A DNA stretch of 64,000 bases from JABAAE01 sp905480545 (lineage in GTDB: Bacteria; Planctomycetota; Planctomycetia; Pirellulales; Pirellulaceae). The translations under genes and the position numbers were made by a program. Under the pieces are notes generated by a model. It did not search any database and was not told the origin of the DNA. It was given only the letters and a program-made list of their open reading frames with translations. Positions within the stretch are counted from its first letter, which is position 1. Every line of letters begins with the position of its first letter. Location of the stretch: contig CALSOR010000001.1 of assembly GCA_943788025.1 (NCBI GenBank), forward strand, positions 3,294 through 67,293. Reading direction: 5' to 3'. Shown here in pieces: positions 1 to 8,300 of the stretch.

Positions 1-162
1 ACGATCCTCTCGTAGCTTCACGTGCTGCTCCCACGCCTTCATGCGGACGGCGGGATCGGTAGCCGAGCTGTCTGCGCCGTCGGTGTCAGCGGCAAGTGAG
101 ACGCATGCGATTGTTGAAGCAATCAGCAGGAAAGAACCAAAGAGGAACGTTTTCTTGATCAT
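1..162 (-). CDS. Secreted protein, N-terminus only (window edge)
   Basis: The gene begins with ATG at 162 and runs off the left edge, so only 54 residues are visible. A lysine-rich start (MIKKTF) is followed by a hydrophobic stretch (LFGSFLLIASTIACVSLA) and an Ala-Ala-Asp cleavage-like site, so the product should be exported. The visible mature part contains MKAWEQHVKLRED, which resembles the opening of planctomycete BNR/sialidase-like beta-propeller proteins. That resemblance is a weak recollection and no catalytic part is present. The FAD oxidoreductase locus lies upstream on the same strand, 18 nt away. Confidence 0.6.
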   Translation of the reverse strand, partial: MIKKTFLFGSFLLIASTIACVSLAADTDGADSSATDPAVRMKAWEQHVKLREDR

Positions 163-180
163 GAAATGTTTCGTTGATTG

Positions 181-2036
181 TTAGGGATTTGGTTTGTTGC
201 GGGGCTGAGACTCCAGCGTTTTTCGCCAGTCAGCGTTCTCCTTTTTGAAATCCTGAAAGGCTTTATACTCGGCCCGGTCGAGTTGTCCGTTCTTGTCTTT
301 GTCCATAGGATCAAAGAGCCACTCCCATGTGGGCCTCGCCGAATTCCATTCGGACTGGGATGCCATTCCATCTCCATTCTTATCGGCACTGGCGAAGAAT
401 TCCTTCACCACATCGTCAGGCGAGAACGTTCTGGGTTTGCCGCGCTTCTTTTCATAGGCCATCGGCCCTACGGGATGCTCGAGGGGTATACCTAACTCCA
501 GCAAGCGAGCCTGCAGTGATTTGACATCAACCTCCTGTACTGATTCCCCTAACTTTGCGGCCATGACGGCAGCGATCCCGGCCGCCTCGCCCAGGTGCAT
601 CCAGGTCGGTTCCAACCGGATGGTGCAGAAGGCGACATGACTGGCCGAGGCACATACCGGTACTAACAAGTTGGAGCACTCGCTGAGCCTTTGGGGTGAT
701 GGCGCGATAGGGAATGTCGAACCGTGTCCCCACTTTCCAGATCCGGCCTTCGTTGATGATGTGGCCGGAGTCCGAAACATAGCGTGCCGCGTGGTGGCAG
801 TCGATGAAGTGAGAGCCGACATGGATCACATCTTCCTTGTCTACATCTTCGATGACATCGGCTTCCGTGAGGATGATCTCCCCTTGCATACGACGGGCCG
901 CACGGATGTAGAGATAGTAGGGCCAATGGTCGTTGTCGGCCCACTCGTCTTTACAGAACCCATACGGTGCCATCTCGCTGCGAATGCGCTCGGGTACCCG
1001 GAGATCCGTTTTCAGGAACCAGAGCATGCCGTGGGTATAGTCCCGGTATTTTTGGTGAATCACTTCCCGCTCTTCAAAACTGGCCTCAGCCCAAGGAGTT
1101 TGTGCACCCGGAATGCTCATGGAAACGATTGAAAACTGGCGATTATTCAGCTCCCGCTTACTGCTTTCTCCCATTGGGTAGATACCGATAATGGAGGTGA
1201 GGTTTTTCAGCAAGCCCGCTTCGAGAGCGCGTGCCAGCAATTCGTGTTGCATCGGGTCGTAGCTGCTCGGTTTCTCGATCGGGACCCGATTGGCCTCCTC
1301 AGTGGTAAGATTCAGGCGGACGTTGTAGCAGATCGGAACCTCGCTCGCAGAACCAGCCACCGGCGGCTTGCCTGGCATCACGCCAAAGAGCAGTTTGCCG
1401 TCGTCATCGAAGGGCGAGATGGCGACCTTGTCGTCGAGGTAGCGAACGCCGGCAATCGATTCGCCATATTGCTCCGCAGACTCGCGCCCGATGGCATAGG
1501 ACACCCCGGCCTTCGCCATCAGGTCGCCTTCGTAGGTGGCGTCGATGAAGACCTTCGCCCGGTAGACTCTCACCGCCCTGAACGCGAATCTCGGTGATTC
1601 GGGTGCCGTCTTTCTCTACCTGATCCGAGCAGCTGCTCGTATCGAACCTCCACACCGGCTTCTTCTAGCATTTCGAGGAAAACCCGCTCGGCGATTCCGG
1701 ACTGCCAGGTGCGGCTACTGCCCTCGGTCCACCTGCCTTCGCTTCGTTTGACAGCCTCTTCAAGAAACTGCTCACAAAGGCCACCCAATGTCGGGCGATC
1801 CAGGTGGTTGCATTCATCGCGGTTCAAGCCGCTCGTGGCCGAGCCCGCCCACGTGCCGGGTCTGCTCCAGGAGCATCGACCGAAGCGCCGTCGCGTGCGA
1901 TGCGGCGATGGCGGCGGTGATGCCGCCCGGCGTGCCGCCGTAGACGACAGACGTCGGACTCTTTAATCGCCCCGAGGCAGCCTGTACTCAGTAGAGGTAA
2001 CAGGCATAATAGCCTGAGCGGTATTCGATCGTTCAT
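181..2036 (-). pseudogene. FAD-dependent oxidoreductase with C-terminal EF-hands, multiply frameshifted
   Basis: Reading right to left, pieces of one protein appear in changing frames. There is a lipoprotein-like signal (LLCLLPLLSTGC, near 2036-1960), then a dinucleotide-binding start (YGGTPGGITAAIAA), then LEEAGVEVRYEQLLGS, then a long intact stretch from 1573 (KVFIDATYEGDLMAKAGVSY), then a C-terminal piece below about 665 ending in two EF-hand loops (DKNGDGMASQSEW and DKDKNGQLDRAEY). The GxxGG-type start and the FIDATYEGDL motif fit the FAD_oxidored family (PF12831) common in planctomycete polysaccharide regions. At least four frame changes (about 1955, 1840, 1630-1575 and 665) separate the pieces. 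This is too many for one sequencing slip but compatible with decay plus assembly error. As written it gives no functional enzyme. Confidence 0.7.
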
Positions 2037-2051
2037 TGCCGGGCATCTGCG

Positions 2052-3115
2052 TCAAGTAGATGACACTTCGCTTGCGGCTAGCAGGAAGATACCGGTACCA
2101 AATTTCGAGGTGTCTGCTTCCGCAACTTTGCCGGGACCACCGCCGGCGGGTTGACTCCATCCGACCTGGCCGTCTTCGTTTACAACCGAAGCAAGCGCAG
2201 TCCATGCCTTCCTTGCAACAGGAAGAAAGCGCTCTCTGTTTAAGATTCCATTATTGATTCCCCAGGTGATGCCGTAGCAGAAGAACCCCGTTCCACTACT
2301 TTCCTTCATTGGATATTGTTCAGGATCATCAAGGTTGCTTCGCCAGAACCCATCGGCTTGTTGTCGCTTTGCCAATGACTCGGCCATTTGAATATACAAA
2401 GCCTTATAGCGGGCATAGCTTGCGATGCTCGGGGAGGTGTTTCAGGATTCGGGTCAGCCCGCCAAACGCCCATCCGTTGCCCCGGGACCATATCACTTTT
2501 TTCCCATTCTTCGTCTTTCCGAGGTTTGGAACGGGCATCCCGATAGAACAGGCCCGCATCGTGGTCAAAGATTTCTTCGTGCACGTCCCAAAAGCAGGCA
2601 TCCATCCAGTCCACGTATTTTTCATCCCCCGTCATTTGATACAACATGGCGAGCAGTCGGAGGTGCGGTAAACAAGCCCATCTACAAATCGATGTCCTGT
2701 GTTTTCCAAATACCATTTCCCCGGGGCGGACACAGGATTCTCAACCTTTGGGTCTTCGAGAAACGCAAGGGTGGGCTGCATCATCAGCTCATCCTTTTTT
2801 GCCCGATAACATCCATACCAAATCTGGCCGCAAACCAGCGGATAGGCCCCGCTTTCATACGGCCCGCCCCCCTGTTCCTTAATCCGCCAGGAAACCTGCT
2901 TTCCCCATTTCATGCAATCATCCAGATAGGCACGATCCGACGTGCTTTCATACATGGCCAATCAGCCCCGCATAATACGCGCCTCGAACCCAGTGCTGAT
3001 TAGGAAATCTGAGCGGCTGACTATTCACATGTCCGCGGACGCGATCCGCCAATGCTTTGACCGGATTAGTTTTATTCAGAACATTGGCAGCCCTGGCTTT
3101 GGGAAGCAGCGTCAT
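2052..3115 (-). pseudogene. GH88/GH105-type unsaturated uronyl hydrolase, frameshifted
   Basis: The pieces together match an (alpha/alpha)6-barrel unsaturated glucuronyl/rhamnogalacturonyl hydrolase: QHWVRGAYYAGLIAMYE, then WGKQVSWRIKEQGGGPYESG, MTGDEKYVDWMDACFWDVH, DHDAGLFYRDAR, VIWSRGNGWAFGGLTRIL, and finally GTGFFCYGITWGINNG with FGTGIFLLAASEV. The RGNGWA and TGFF...WGINNG blocks are typical of GH105. The family removes the unsaturated sugar left by polysaccharide lyases. Frame changes fall near 2955, 2660 and 2550, and the last residues are uncertain. No signal peptide is present because the frame runs straight in from the metallophosphoesterase C-terminus at 3113-3115. Confidence 0.7.
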
Positions 3116-4172
3116 GGGATAGTCCAGGTCGAACCTGCTGGAAGGGCCGTTCTTGAATTTGTCGAGGGCGGGGTTGTAGGTGTGGATGCTGATCTTGTTC
3201 GCCTCCGGTTTGAAGACCATGTAACGCAGCCATGATTCACCCCCGTTGTTCAAGTCTCCTGATAGTCGCTCAAGATCTGGTGGACCTGGTTGCCGTGATC
3301 TCCGGCGGAGGTAAGAACCGCCTCTCCAGCGTGAAGTGACCGCAGAGAACCATGAACATGTTCTTGTGCTTCCTGACGAACTTTTGCCACATCTGCTCGC
3401 CGTTGTTGCCTTTGAGTTTCAGCTTATTGGTGGTTCTCGTCTTGTTTCCCTTCAGGTAAGAGTGCGTCAGGACAATGGCGCGGTGGTCAGGATGCTCGGC
3501 AACTATTCTGTTCGCCCAATCCAGAACTTCGTCACGGGGGTGATACTCAAGAGCGACAATCAGAAACTTCATCCCTGCGGCCTCGAAGTGGTACCAGGAA
3601 TTGTCATGGCGATCCGGATCGAAGGTGCCGCCAAACTCGTGCCGTTTTGCGAACTTGTCGCGAGGAAAGTAGGTGTTGAAATGAGTGGTCCGGTTGACGC
3701 CGATATTGCCGCCATACTTATTGTCCGCCTTCTCAAAACCCATGTCATGGTTTCCCAGGCACATGCAATAGGGCACTTTCCCGTCCAATACAGACATTGC
3801 CTTCCTGGCAATGTCCCATTCCTCGGGGGCGTCGGTCTGAACGATATCTCCTTCGTGGACGAGAAAGGCGATATTGAGTCGCTTCTGATTGTCGCGGACC
3901 CATTCCGTTTGTTCAAAGAAGTAACGCCGTAAGTCTCCATTACCCCACTTGGCTGATAGCTTGAGCCGGCAATCGCAGTAGAACTGGGTGTCAGGCAAAA
4001 CCGCGATGGTGAAAGGCTCCGCTGTCTGGGCTGTTTGCTCCGTTGCCTTCTGCGCCTGCTCCTGCGACGTCGCAGTAGGCTCATCACCCGCCACCGAGAG
4101 TGGTGCCGCGCAGCATAGTAGGAGTGTAATGAGAAGTGGTTTGATCCAGCGTTGATGATTCATATCGGGCAT
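3116..4172 (-). pseudogene. Secreted calcineurin-like metallophosphoesterase, frameshifted near its C-terminus
   Basis: An N-terminal signal (IKPLLITLLLCCAAPLSVAG) precedes a metallophosphoesterase core. Metal-ligand motifs are visible in order: VLPDTQFYC, VHEGDIVQ (GDxV), CLGNHDMGFE (GNHD), VLTHSYL and VLCGH. This is the PF00149 arrangement for a binuclear metal phosphoesterase that would act outside the cytoplasmic membrane. After the GH motif the main frame is lost near 3305. The true continuation is read in two other frames (VLTSAGDHGNQVHQILSDYQ, then NNGGESWLRYMVF from 3253), ending about FDLDYPM at 3113-3115, where a stop would be expected. Instead the frame continues into the GH105-like sequence. 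Substrate is unknown. An alternative start is the ATG at 4163. Confidence 0.75.
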
Positions 4173-4218
4173 TATTGTTTAGCTCTTCGAATTCAATGTT
4201 TCACTTTTCGTGCAGCTC

Positions 4219-4318
4219 TACTTTCGCGGAGCGAAAGGCGACTTACTCAATTCCTCTGAATCTCCGCCGCCTTGATGAGTTCACAGTAGCGCCACTTTCG
4301 CGGAGCGAAGGGCGACGA
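4219..4318. repeat. Two REP-like palindromic repeats
   Basis: Two near-identical 27-base copies lie at 4219-4245 and 4292-4318 between the SUMF1-like gene and the metallophosphoesterase. The core is an interrupted palindrome, CTTTCGCGGAGCGAAAGG, followed by GCGAC. Related copies occur at 6888-6940 and 16405-16481 and nowhere to the right of 16.5 kb in the window. Confidence 0.75.
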
Positions 4319-4344
4319 TCAGACAACTCTGGGGCCAACGGGAG

Positions 4345-6804
4345 TTAACGCTGTGATTTGGCCTTGCGCTGCTTTTCCTTCTCGGCATTCTCGGCTTCGA
4401 TTCGATCGTAGGCCTTGATCACCGCGGGCGGCCAGCGGAACTCGGGCGCGTCGGCCGGATCGAAGCCCTTCAGGTGTGGTTCGTCCAGCCGTTTCAACAC
4501 GGGCACATAGACCCATTTGTTTTGTCGAAACGTATTGTCGATCAGTCTGGCGAATTCAGGACAGTATGTTTTCAACTGCTCGCGGGTGGTCAGGTGGACG
4601 ATCTCTCCTTTGGGCCCGAGCACTGTGAACGAGTCCGATCCTCTACCAGACTTCGGCCTCTTGCGTCCGTTGCACTCGAACCATGTCTGAACGCCTTCGG
4701 CCCAGAACTCCGCGACGCCACCGTCGATCGCATATCCACCGAAGCGGCCACTTTTCTTCGCTTGGTCGTATAACACCCTAAGTTGGGCGTTGAACTCCTC
4801 GCCAAGGACACTGTTAATCCCGTGGGCGAATTCGTGAACGAAGATATTTTCACCCTTGTAAGGATCTCCCTTGAGGTCCAGCAAATTTTCTTCGCCACAA
4901 CTGACCGGAACGGACCCCAGTCCTCGAGCGCGATAGGCCCACCAAAGCGACATGTTTCGGCAGTCCGGCAAGTCGGTTTGCAGTTCGCAGTACGCCATCA
5001 CGGCCACGAACATCTTTCGCTTTTCGCAAAGATCCCGTATCAGGTCAGGCCGATTGGCGAGCATCTTCTTTGCCAGATATCCCGCTTCTCCCAACGCGTA
5101 CAAGGAAACTTTCTCTGAACCGGCGACTACGAGGCCATCGGCGACGATGTGCTGTTTGTAAAACGGGTCGAGCGTTTTTCGTAGTGCCTGCGGGCTGTAC
5201 GGATTCAATATCTTTGCCCAGAGCTCGAACCGTTTGGGCGAGAGTTTCTTCAGCTCCGCCAGATGTTTAGCGCCTGCGTCCAGGCAGACGGCGTATACCA
5301 ACGCGAATTCTGCGAGATCTTCGTGGCGTACCTTGTCACCATAGTCAGAGACGGAGATCTTATCCGCTTTGATGGCCAATTCCCACTTGTCAAGTATCCT
5401 GGGATCTGACTGCGTGGCAACCTGCTCCAGCGTATGACCCGCTTCATGGGCGATCACCAATGCGTCGGCATGGGGAACCAGATTAATGTATCCTTTTCCG
5501 CCATGCGCTCTTGCTCCACCGAGGTTCGAATAGATCGCGATCCCATCTTCTCCCTTTTCAGACACCGCCACGCACGCGCTCAGGTAGGAACTGGGAAGCT
5601 TCTCAAGACGCCCGATCAGTTTCTCGAGCTTGGCGCCAGTCGCATCTTCAATGGTCAGCTTGAACCGATAGTCGCCGGAGGTCGCGATCCACTGCTTGCC
5701 AGCGACGCGACCGTTTCTCATCTGAACGGCCTCGGGCCCGGACTCCACCTTTATTTTTGTCGTACTGTTTTTCCCGAATTTTTCGATGATCGGTTTGAAA
5801 TGCGATTTCAAATTTTCTTTTGCATTAACCTCCGTCGAAACGACGACCCGGAGACCGTAGTTGTAACGGACCTGCTTTGGACCGACCCACCTGGCGCGTT
5901 GTGAGGAGCGAGACACGGCGGGAACGCTGTGAAACGAGCCACTGCGCAGACAACGCAGATCGGTTTCGGCCGTGTTCTCCGGATCAACACTCGGTGACCT
6001 GCTGTAAAAGTCCTTGTCATACCAGTCACTACAGAATTCCCAGACGTTACCGTGCATGTCATACAGACCCCAGGCGTTGGGCTTCAATTGGCCGACCCGG
6101 TGGGCGTAATCTTCCTTCTGGCCATCTTTTAGTCCGCCATACCAGCCGTGGTCGAGGAGTTGCGACAGGTCATCTCCAAAGGTAAAAGTCGTGGTACTTC
6201 CGGCGCGGCAGGCATACTCCCATTGCGATTCAGTCGGCAGGGAGACGTTCATGCCGGTCTTCTTCGAAAGTTTGCGGCAGAACTCGATTGCGTCATAAGA
6301 ACTCATCCAGACAGCCGGATAGTCGTCAAAGCCTTCTGGTCTCGGCTGCGCACTCGCGTATCCCTGGGCCGATCCGCTCTTGCCGAGTTTATGGGTCAGC
6401 CATGGTTCAGTGCCCATCACGGCCTTCCACTGGGCCTGTGTCAGTTCGTAGATGCCCATGTAGAAGGGCTTGCTGATCGTCACCTCATGGGCAGGATACT
6501 CATCTGCCAGGTGCTCCTCCTTGCCTCCGACCTTCTTGATCGTTTCCGCCGGGCTGTCGTGATTGCCCATCTTGAACTTGCCGGCTGGAATGAGCACGAG
6601 CTTCATCGAGACACCCTTGCCAAGGTTCAGCGTGAGTTGCCCGGCAGGCGCTGCTTCCCCAGACGTTTCGTTCAAAGACACGCCTTTTCCCGCATTCTGC
6701 CCAAACGCTACCGGCACCAAGGCTGCCTGCGCTGCGGTTAGGAGGATTGCTGTTAGCAGGACAGCCGAAAACGGTTTCAATCTCGGAATACGCGGGTGAG
6801 TCAT
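4345..6804 (-). CDS. Secreted SUMF1-domain protein with two HExxH metallopeptidase-like domains
   Basis: The start is taken at the ATG at 6804, preceded by AAGGAACC, giving 819 residues; an in-frame start 30 nt upstream lacks a ribosome site. A signal peptide covers residues 1-35. Residues about 60-325 form a formylglycine-generating-enzyme (SUMF1) fold: MKLVLIPAGKFKMG, YPAHEVTISKPFYMG, SLPTESQWEYACRAG, GLYDMHGNVWEFCSDWY, RSGSF and NYGLRVV. The Cys pair of true FGE enzymes is missing after RSGSF, so it probably does not make formylglycine. Two zinc-protease-like domains follow. The first has HEAGH at about 453-457 and a likely third ligand in HEDLAEFALVY. The second has HEFAH at about 657-661 and a likely third ligand in GGVAEFWAEG. 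It is intact, unlike the genes on its left. Function is unknown; a secreted peptidase with a recognition module is a reasonable inference. Confidence 0.8.
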   Translation of the reverse strand: MTHPRIPRLKPFSAVLLTAILLTAAQAALVPVAFGQNAGKGVSLNETSGEAAPAGQLTLNLGKGVSMKLVLIPAGKFKMGNHDSPAETIKKVGGKEEHLADEYPAHEVTISKPFYMGIYELTQAQWKAVMGTEPWLTHKLGKSGSAQGYASAQPRPEGFDDYPAVWMSSYDAIEFCRKLSKKTGMNVSLPTESQWEYACRAGSTTTFTFGDDLSQLLDHGWYGGLKDGQKEDYAHRVGQLKPNAWGLYDMHGNVWEFCSDWYDKDFYSRSPSVDPENTAETDLRCLRSGSFHSVPAVSRSSQRARWVGPKQVRYNYGLRVVVSTEVNAKENLKSHFKPIIEKFGKNSTTKIKVESGPEAVQMRNGRVAGKQWIATSGDYRFKLTIEDATGAKLEKLIGRLEKLPSSYLSACVAVSEKGEDGIAIYSNLGGARAHGGKGYINLVPHADALVIAHEAGHTLEQVATQSDPRILDKWELAIKADKISVSDYGDKVRHEDLAEFALVYAVCLDAGAKHLAELKKLSPKRFELWAKILNPYSPQALRKTLDPFYKQHIVADGLVVAGSEKVSLYALGEAGYLAKKMLANRPDLIRDLCEKRKMFVAVMAYCELQTDLPDCRNMSLWWAYRARGLGSVPVSCGEENLLDLKGDPYKGENIFVHEFAHGINSVLGEEFNAQLRVLYDQAKKSGRFGGYAIDGGVAEFWAEGVQTWFECNGRKRPKSGRGSDSFTVLGPKGEIVHLTTREQLKTYCPEFARLIDNTFRQNKWVYVPVLKRLDEPHLKGFDPADAPEFRWPPAVIKAYDRIEAENAEKEKQRKAKSQR

Positions 6805-6887
6805 GGCTGGTTCCTTTGCGATGGATGTTCCCAATTACTCCCGGCGGTGGAAGAATTGGACGGACTAATTTTTAAAGTACGAACACA

Positions 6888-6940
6888 GTCGTCTTTCGCT
6901 CGGCGAACGTAACACTGCTTTCGCCGAGCGAAAGGCGACA
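6888..6940. repeat. REP-like palindrome pair in inverted orientation
   Basis: The copy at 6888-6906 (GTCGTCTTTCGCTCGGCGA) is the reverse complement of the copy at 6919-6939 (TTTCGCCGAGCGAAAGGCGAC), so the transcript could fold into a long hairpin. It lies between the LRR gene stop and the SUMF1-like gene start and may act as a processing or termination structure. Confidence 0.7.
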
Positions 6941-6970
6941 ATGCTCACCGTGACTTGTGCAAAACACAGA

Positions 6971-8239
6971 TCACGGATATTGGCTTGGTACCTTGATCTC
7001 GCAATTCGGTAACGCCTTTCTAAAGACTTCGACGCCTGCCTTGGTAATCTTGGTATCGCGGACGTTAAGTCGTCTCAAGCTTTTTAGCGACTTCAGATGT
7101 TCCAGGTCTGTGTCGGCCAGGGGGTTTTTTTCGATATGCAGCTCCGTCAGCTTCGTAAGTTTGCCAATCTCAGGCGGAAGCGTGGTGAGTTGATTGCCTT
7201 CGAGATACAACCACATCAGATTCGCGAGCTGTCCAATCTCCGGCGGGAGCGTGGTGAATTGGTTTTCTCCGAGCCCAAGATAAACCAGCTTCGTGAGCTC
7301 CCCAATCTCGGACGGGAGCGTGGTAAATTGTTTGCCATGGAGGGACAACCCGGTCAGGTTCGTGAGCTGTCCAATCTCGGGCGGAAGCGTGGTGAGTTGG
7401 TTACCTTCGAGAAACAACCACGTCAGGTTCGCGAGCTGTCCAATCTCCGGCGGGAGCGTGGTGAATGGGTTTTCTCCGAGCCCAAGATGCGTCAGCTTCG
7501 TGAGTTTCCCAATCTCGGGTGGAAGCGTGGTGAATTGGTTGTCATGAAGGGACAACTCGGTCAGGTTCGTGAGCTGTCCAATCTCCGGCGGGAGCGTCAG
7601 AAGTTGGTTGTTCCAAAGACTCAAATTCGTCAGTTTCGTGAGCTGTACGATCTCGGCGGGGAGCTTCGTGAGTTGGTTGTCCCAGAGCCTCAAATGCGTC
7701 AGGTTCGTGAGTTTCCCAATCCCGGGCGGGAGCGTCGAGAGATCGTTCCGATTGAGGGTCAACTGCGTTAGCGTTGTAAGTTGCCCAATCTCGGGCGGGA
7801 TCGTGGTGAGTCGGTTCTCTCCGAGGTCCAGATGCTCCAGGTTCGTGAGCTTCGCAATCTCGGGCGGGAACGTGGTAAGTTGGTTACGCTTGAGTCCCAG
7901 ATACGTCAGCTTCGTGAGCTTCGCAATCTCGGGCGGAAGCGTGGTGAGTTGATTGTCATAGAGGGTCAACCCGGTCAGGTTTGTGAGCTGTCCAATCTCT
8001 GTCGGGAGCGTTCGGAGGCCAGTGAGGGTCAATAATTTATTGCCACGCTCGGCGCAATGACGCATCTTTTTTAGGGCACGTTTAACTTGGGGATCGTCGG
8101 TTTTTGCAGCCGCCGCATCGAGTTTCGCAAGAACGGCTGTGCGGTCATATTCGACTGGCTCATCCTCGGCCTTGCTGAATCCGCAAACGAAAGTCGAGAA
8201 CACAAGAGCAAGCAGCACGGAGTAAGACATACGATCCAT
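6971..8239 (-). CDS. Secreted leucine-rich repeat protein
   Basis: The start is placed at the ATG at 8239 (GGAAAA just upstream) because it gives a clean signal peptide (MSYSVLLALVFSTFVCGFSKA). The longer frame adds 30 non-signal residues. After a short helical region come thirteen nearly uniform 23-residue leucine-rich repeats of the type LTTLPPEIGQLTNLTxLxLxxNQ, then a more divergent one near LADTDLEHLKSL and a short cap ending CEIKVPSQYP. Length is 422 residues. LRR proteins of this kind bind proteins; the partner is unknown. The repeats are very similar at DNA level too, suggesting recent duplication or homogenisation. It sits 62 nt downstream of the DUF1592 cytochrome protein and is probably in the same transcript. 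Confidence 0.9.
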   Translation of the reverse strand: MDRMSYSVLLALVFSTFVCGFSKAEDEPVEYDRTAVLAKLDAAAAKTDDPQVKRALKKMRHCAERGNKLLTLTGLRTLPTEIGQLTNLTGLTLYDNQLTTLPPEIAKLTKLTYLGLKRNQLTTFPPEIAKLTNLEHLDLGENRLTTIPPEIGQLTTLTQLTLNRNDLSTLPPGIGKLTNLTHLRLWDNQLTKLPAEIVQLTKLTNLSLWNNQLLTLPPEIGQLTNLTELSLHDNQFTTLPPEIGKLTKLTHLGLGENPFTTLPPEIGQLANLTWLFLEGNQLTTLPPEIGQLTNLTGLSLHGKQFTTLPSEIGELTKLVYLGLGENQFTTLPPEIGQLANLMWLYLEGNQLTTLPPEIGKLTKLTELHIEKNPLADTDLEHLKSLKSLRRLNVRDTKITKAGVEVFRKALPNCEIKVPSQYP

Positions 8240-8300
8240 GATTTTTTCCGTACGAGGACTTAAAATAAGGGGAGGAGGCTCAACAGATGCGGGACTTGAA

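Noticed and set aside
4345..6804. True formylglycine-generating enzyme for the sulfatase
   Set aside because: The Cys pair needed for catalysis is not present in the region after RSGSF.
7097..8035. Long plus-strand open frames opposite the LRR gene
   Set aside because: They are mirror images of the repeat DNA with a low-complexity product and no ribosome site.
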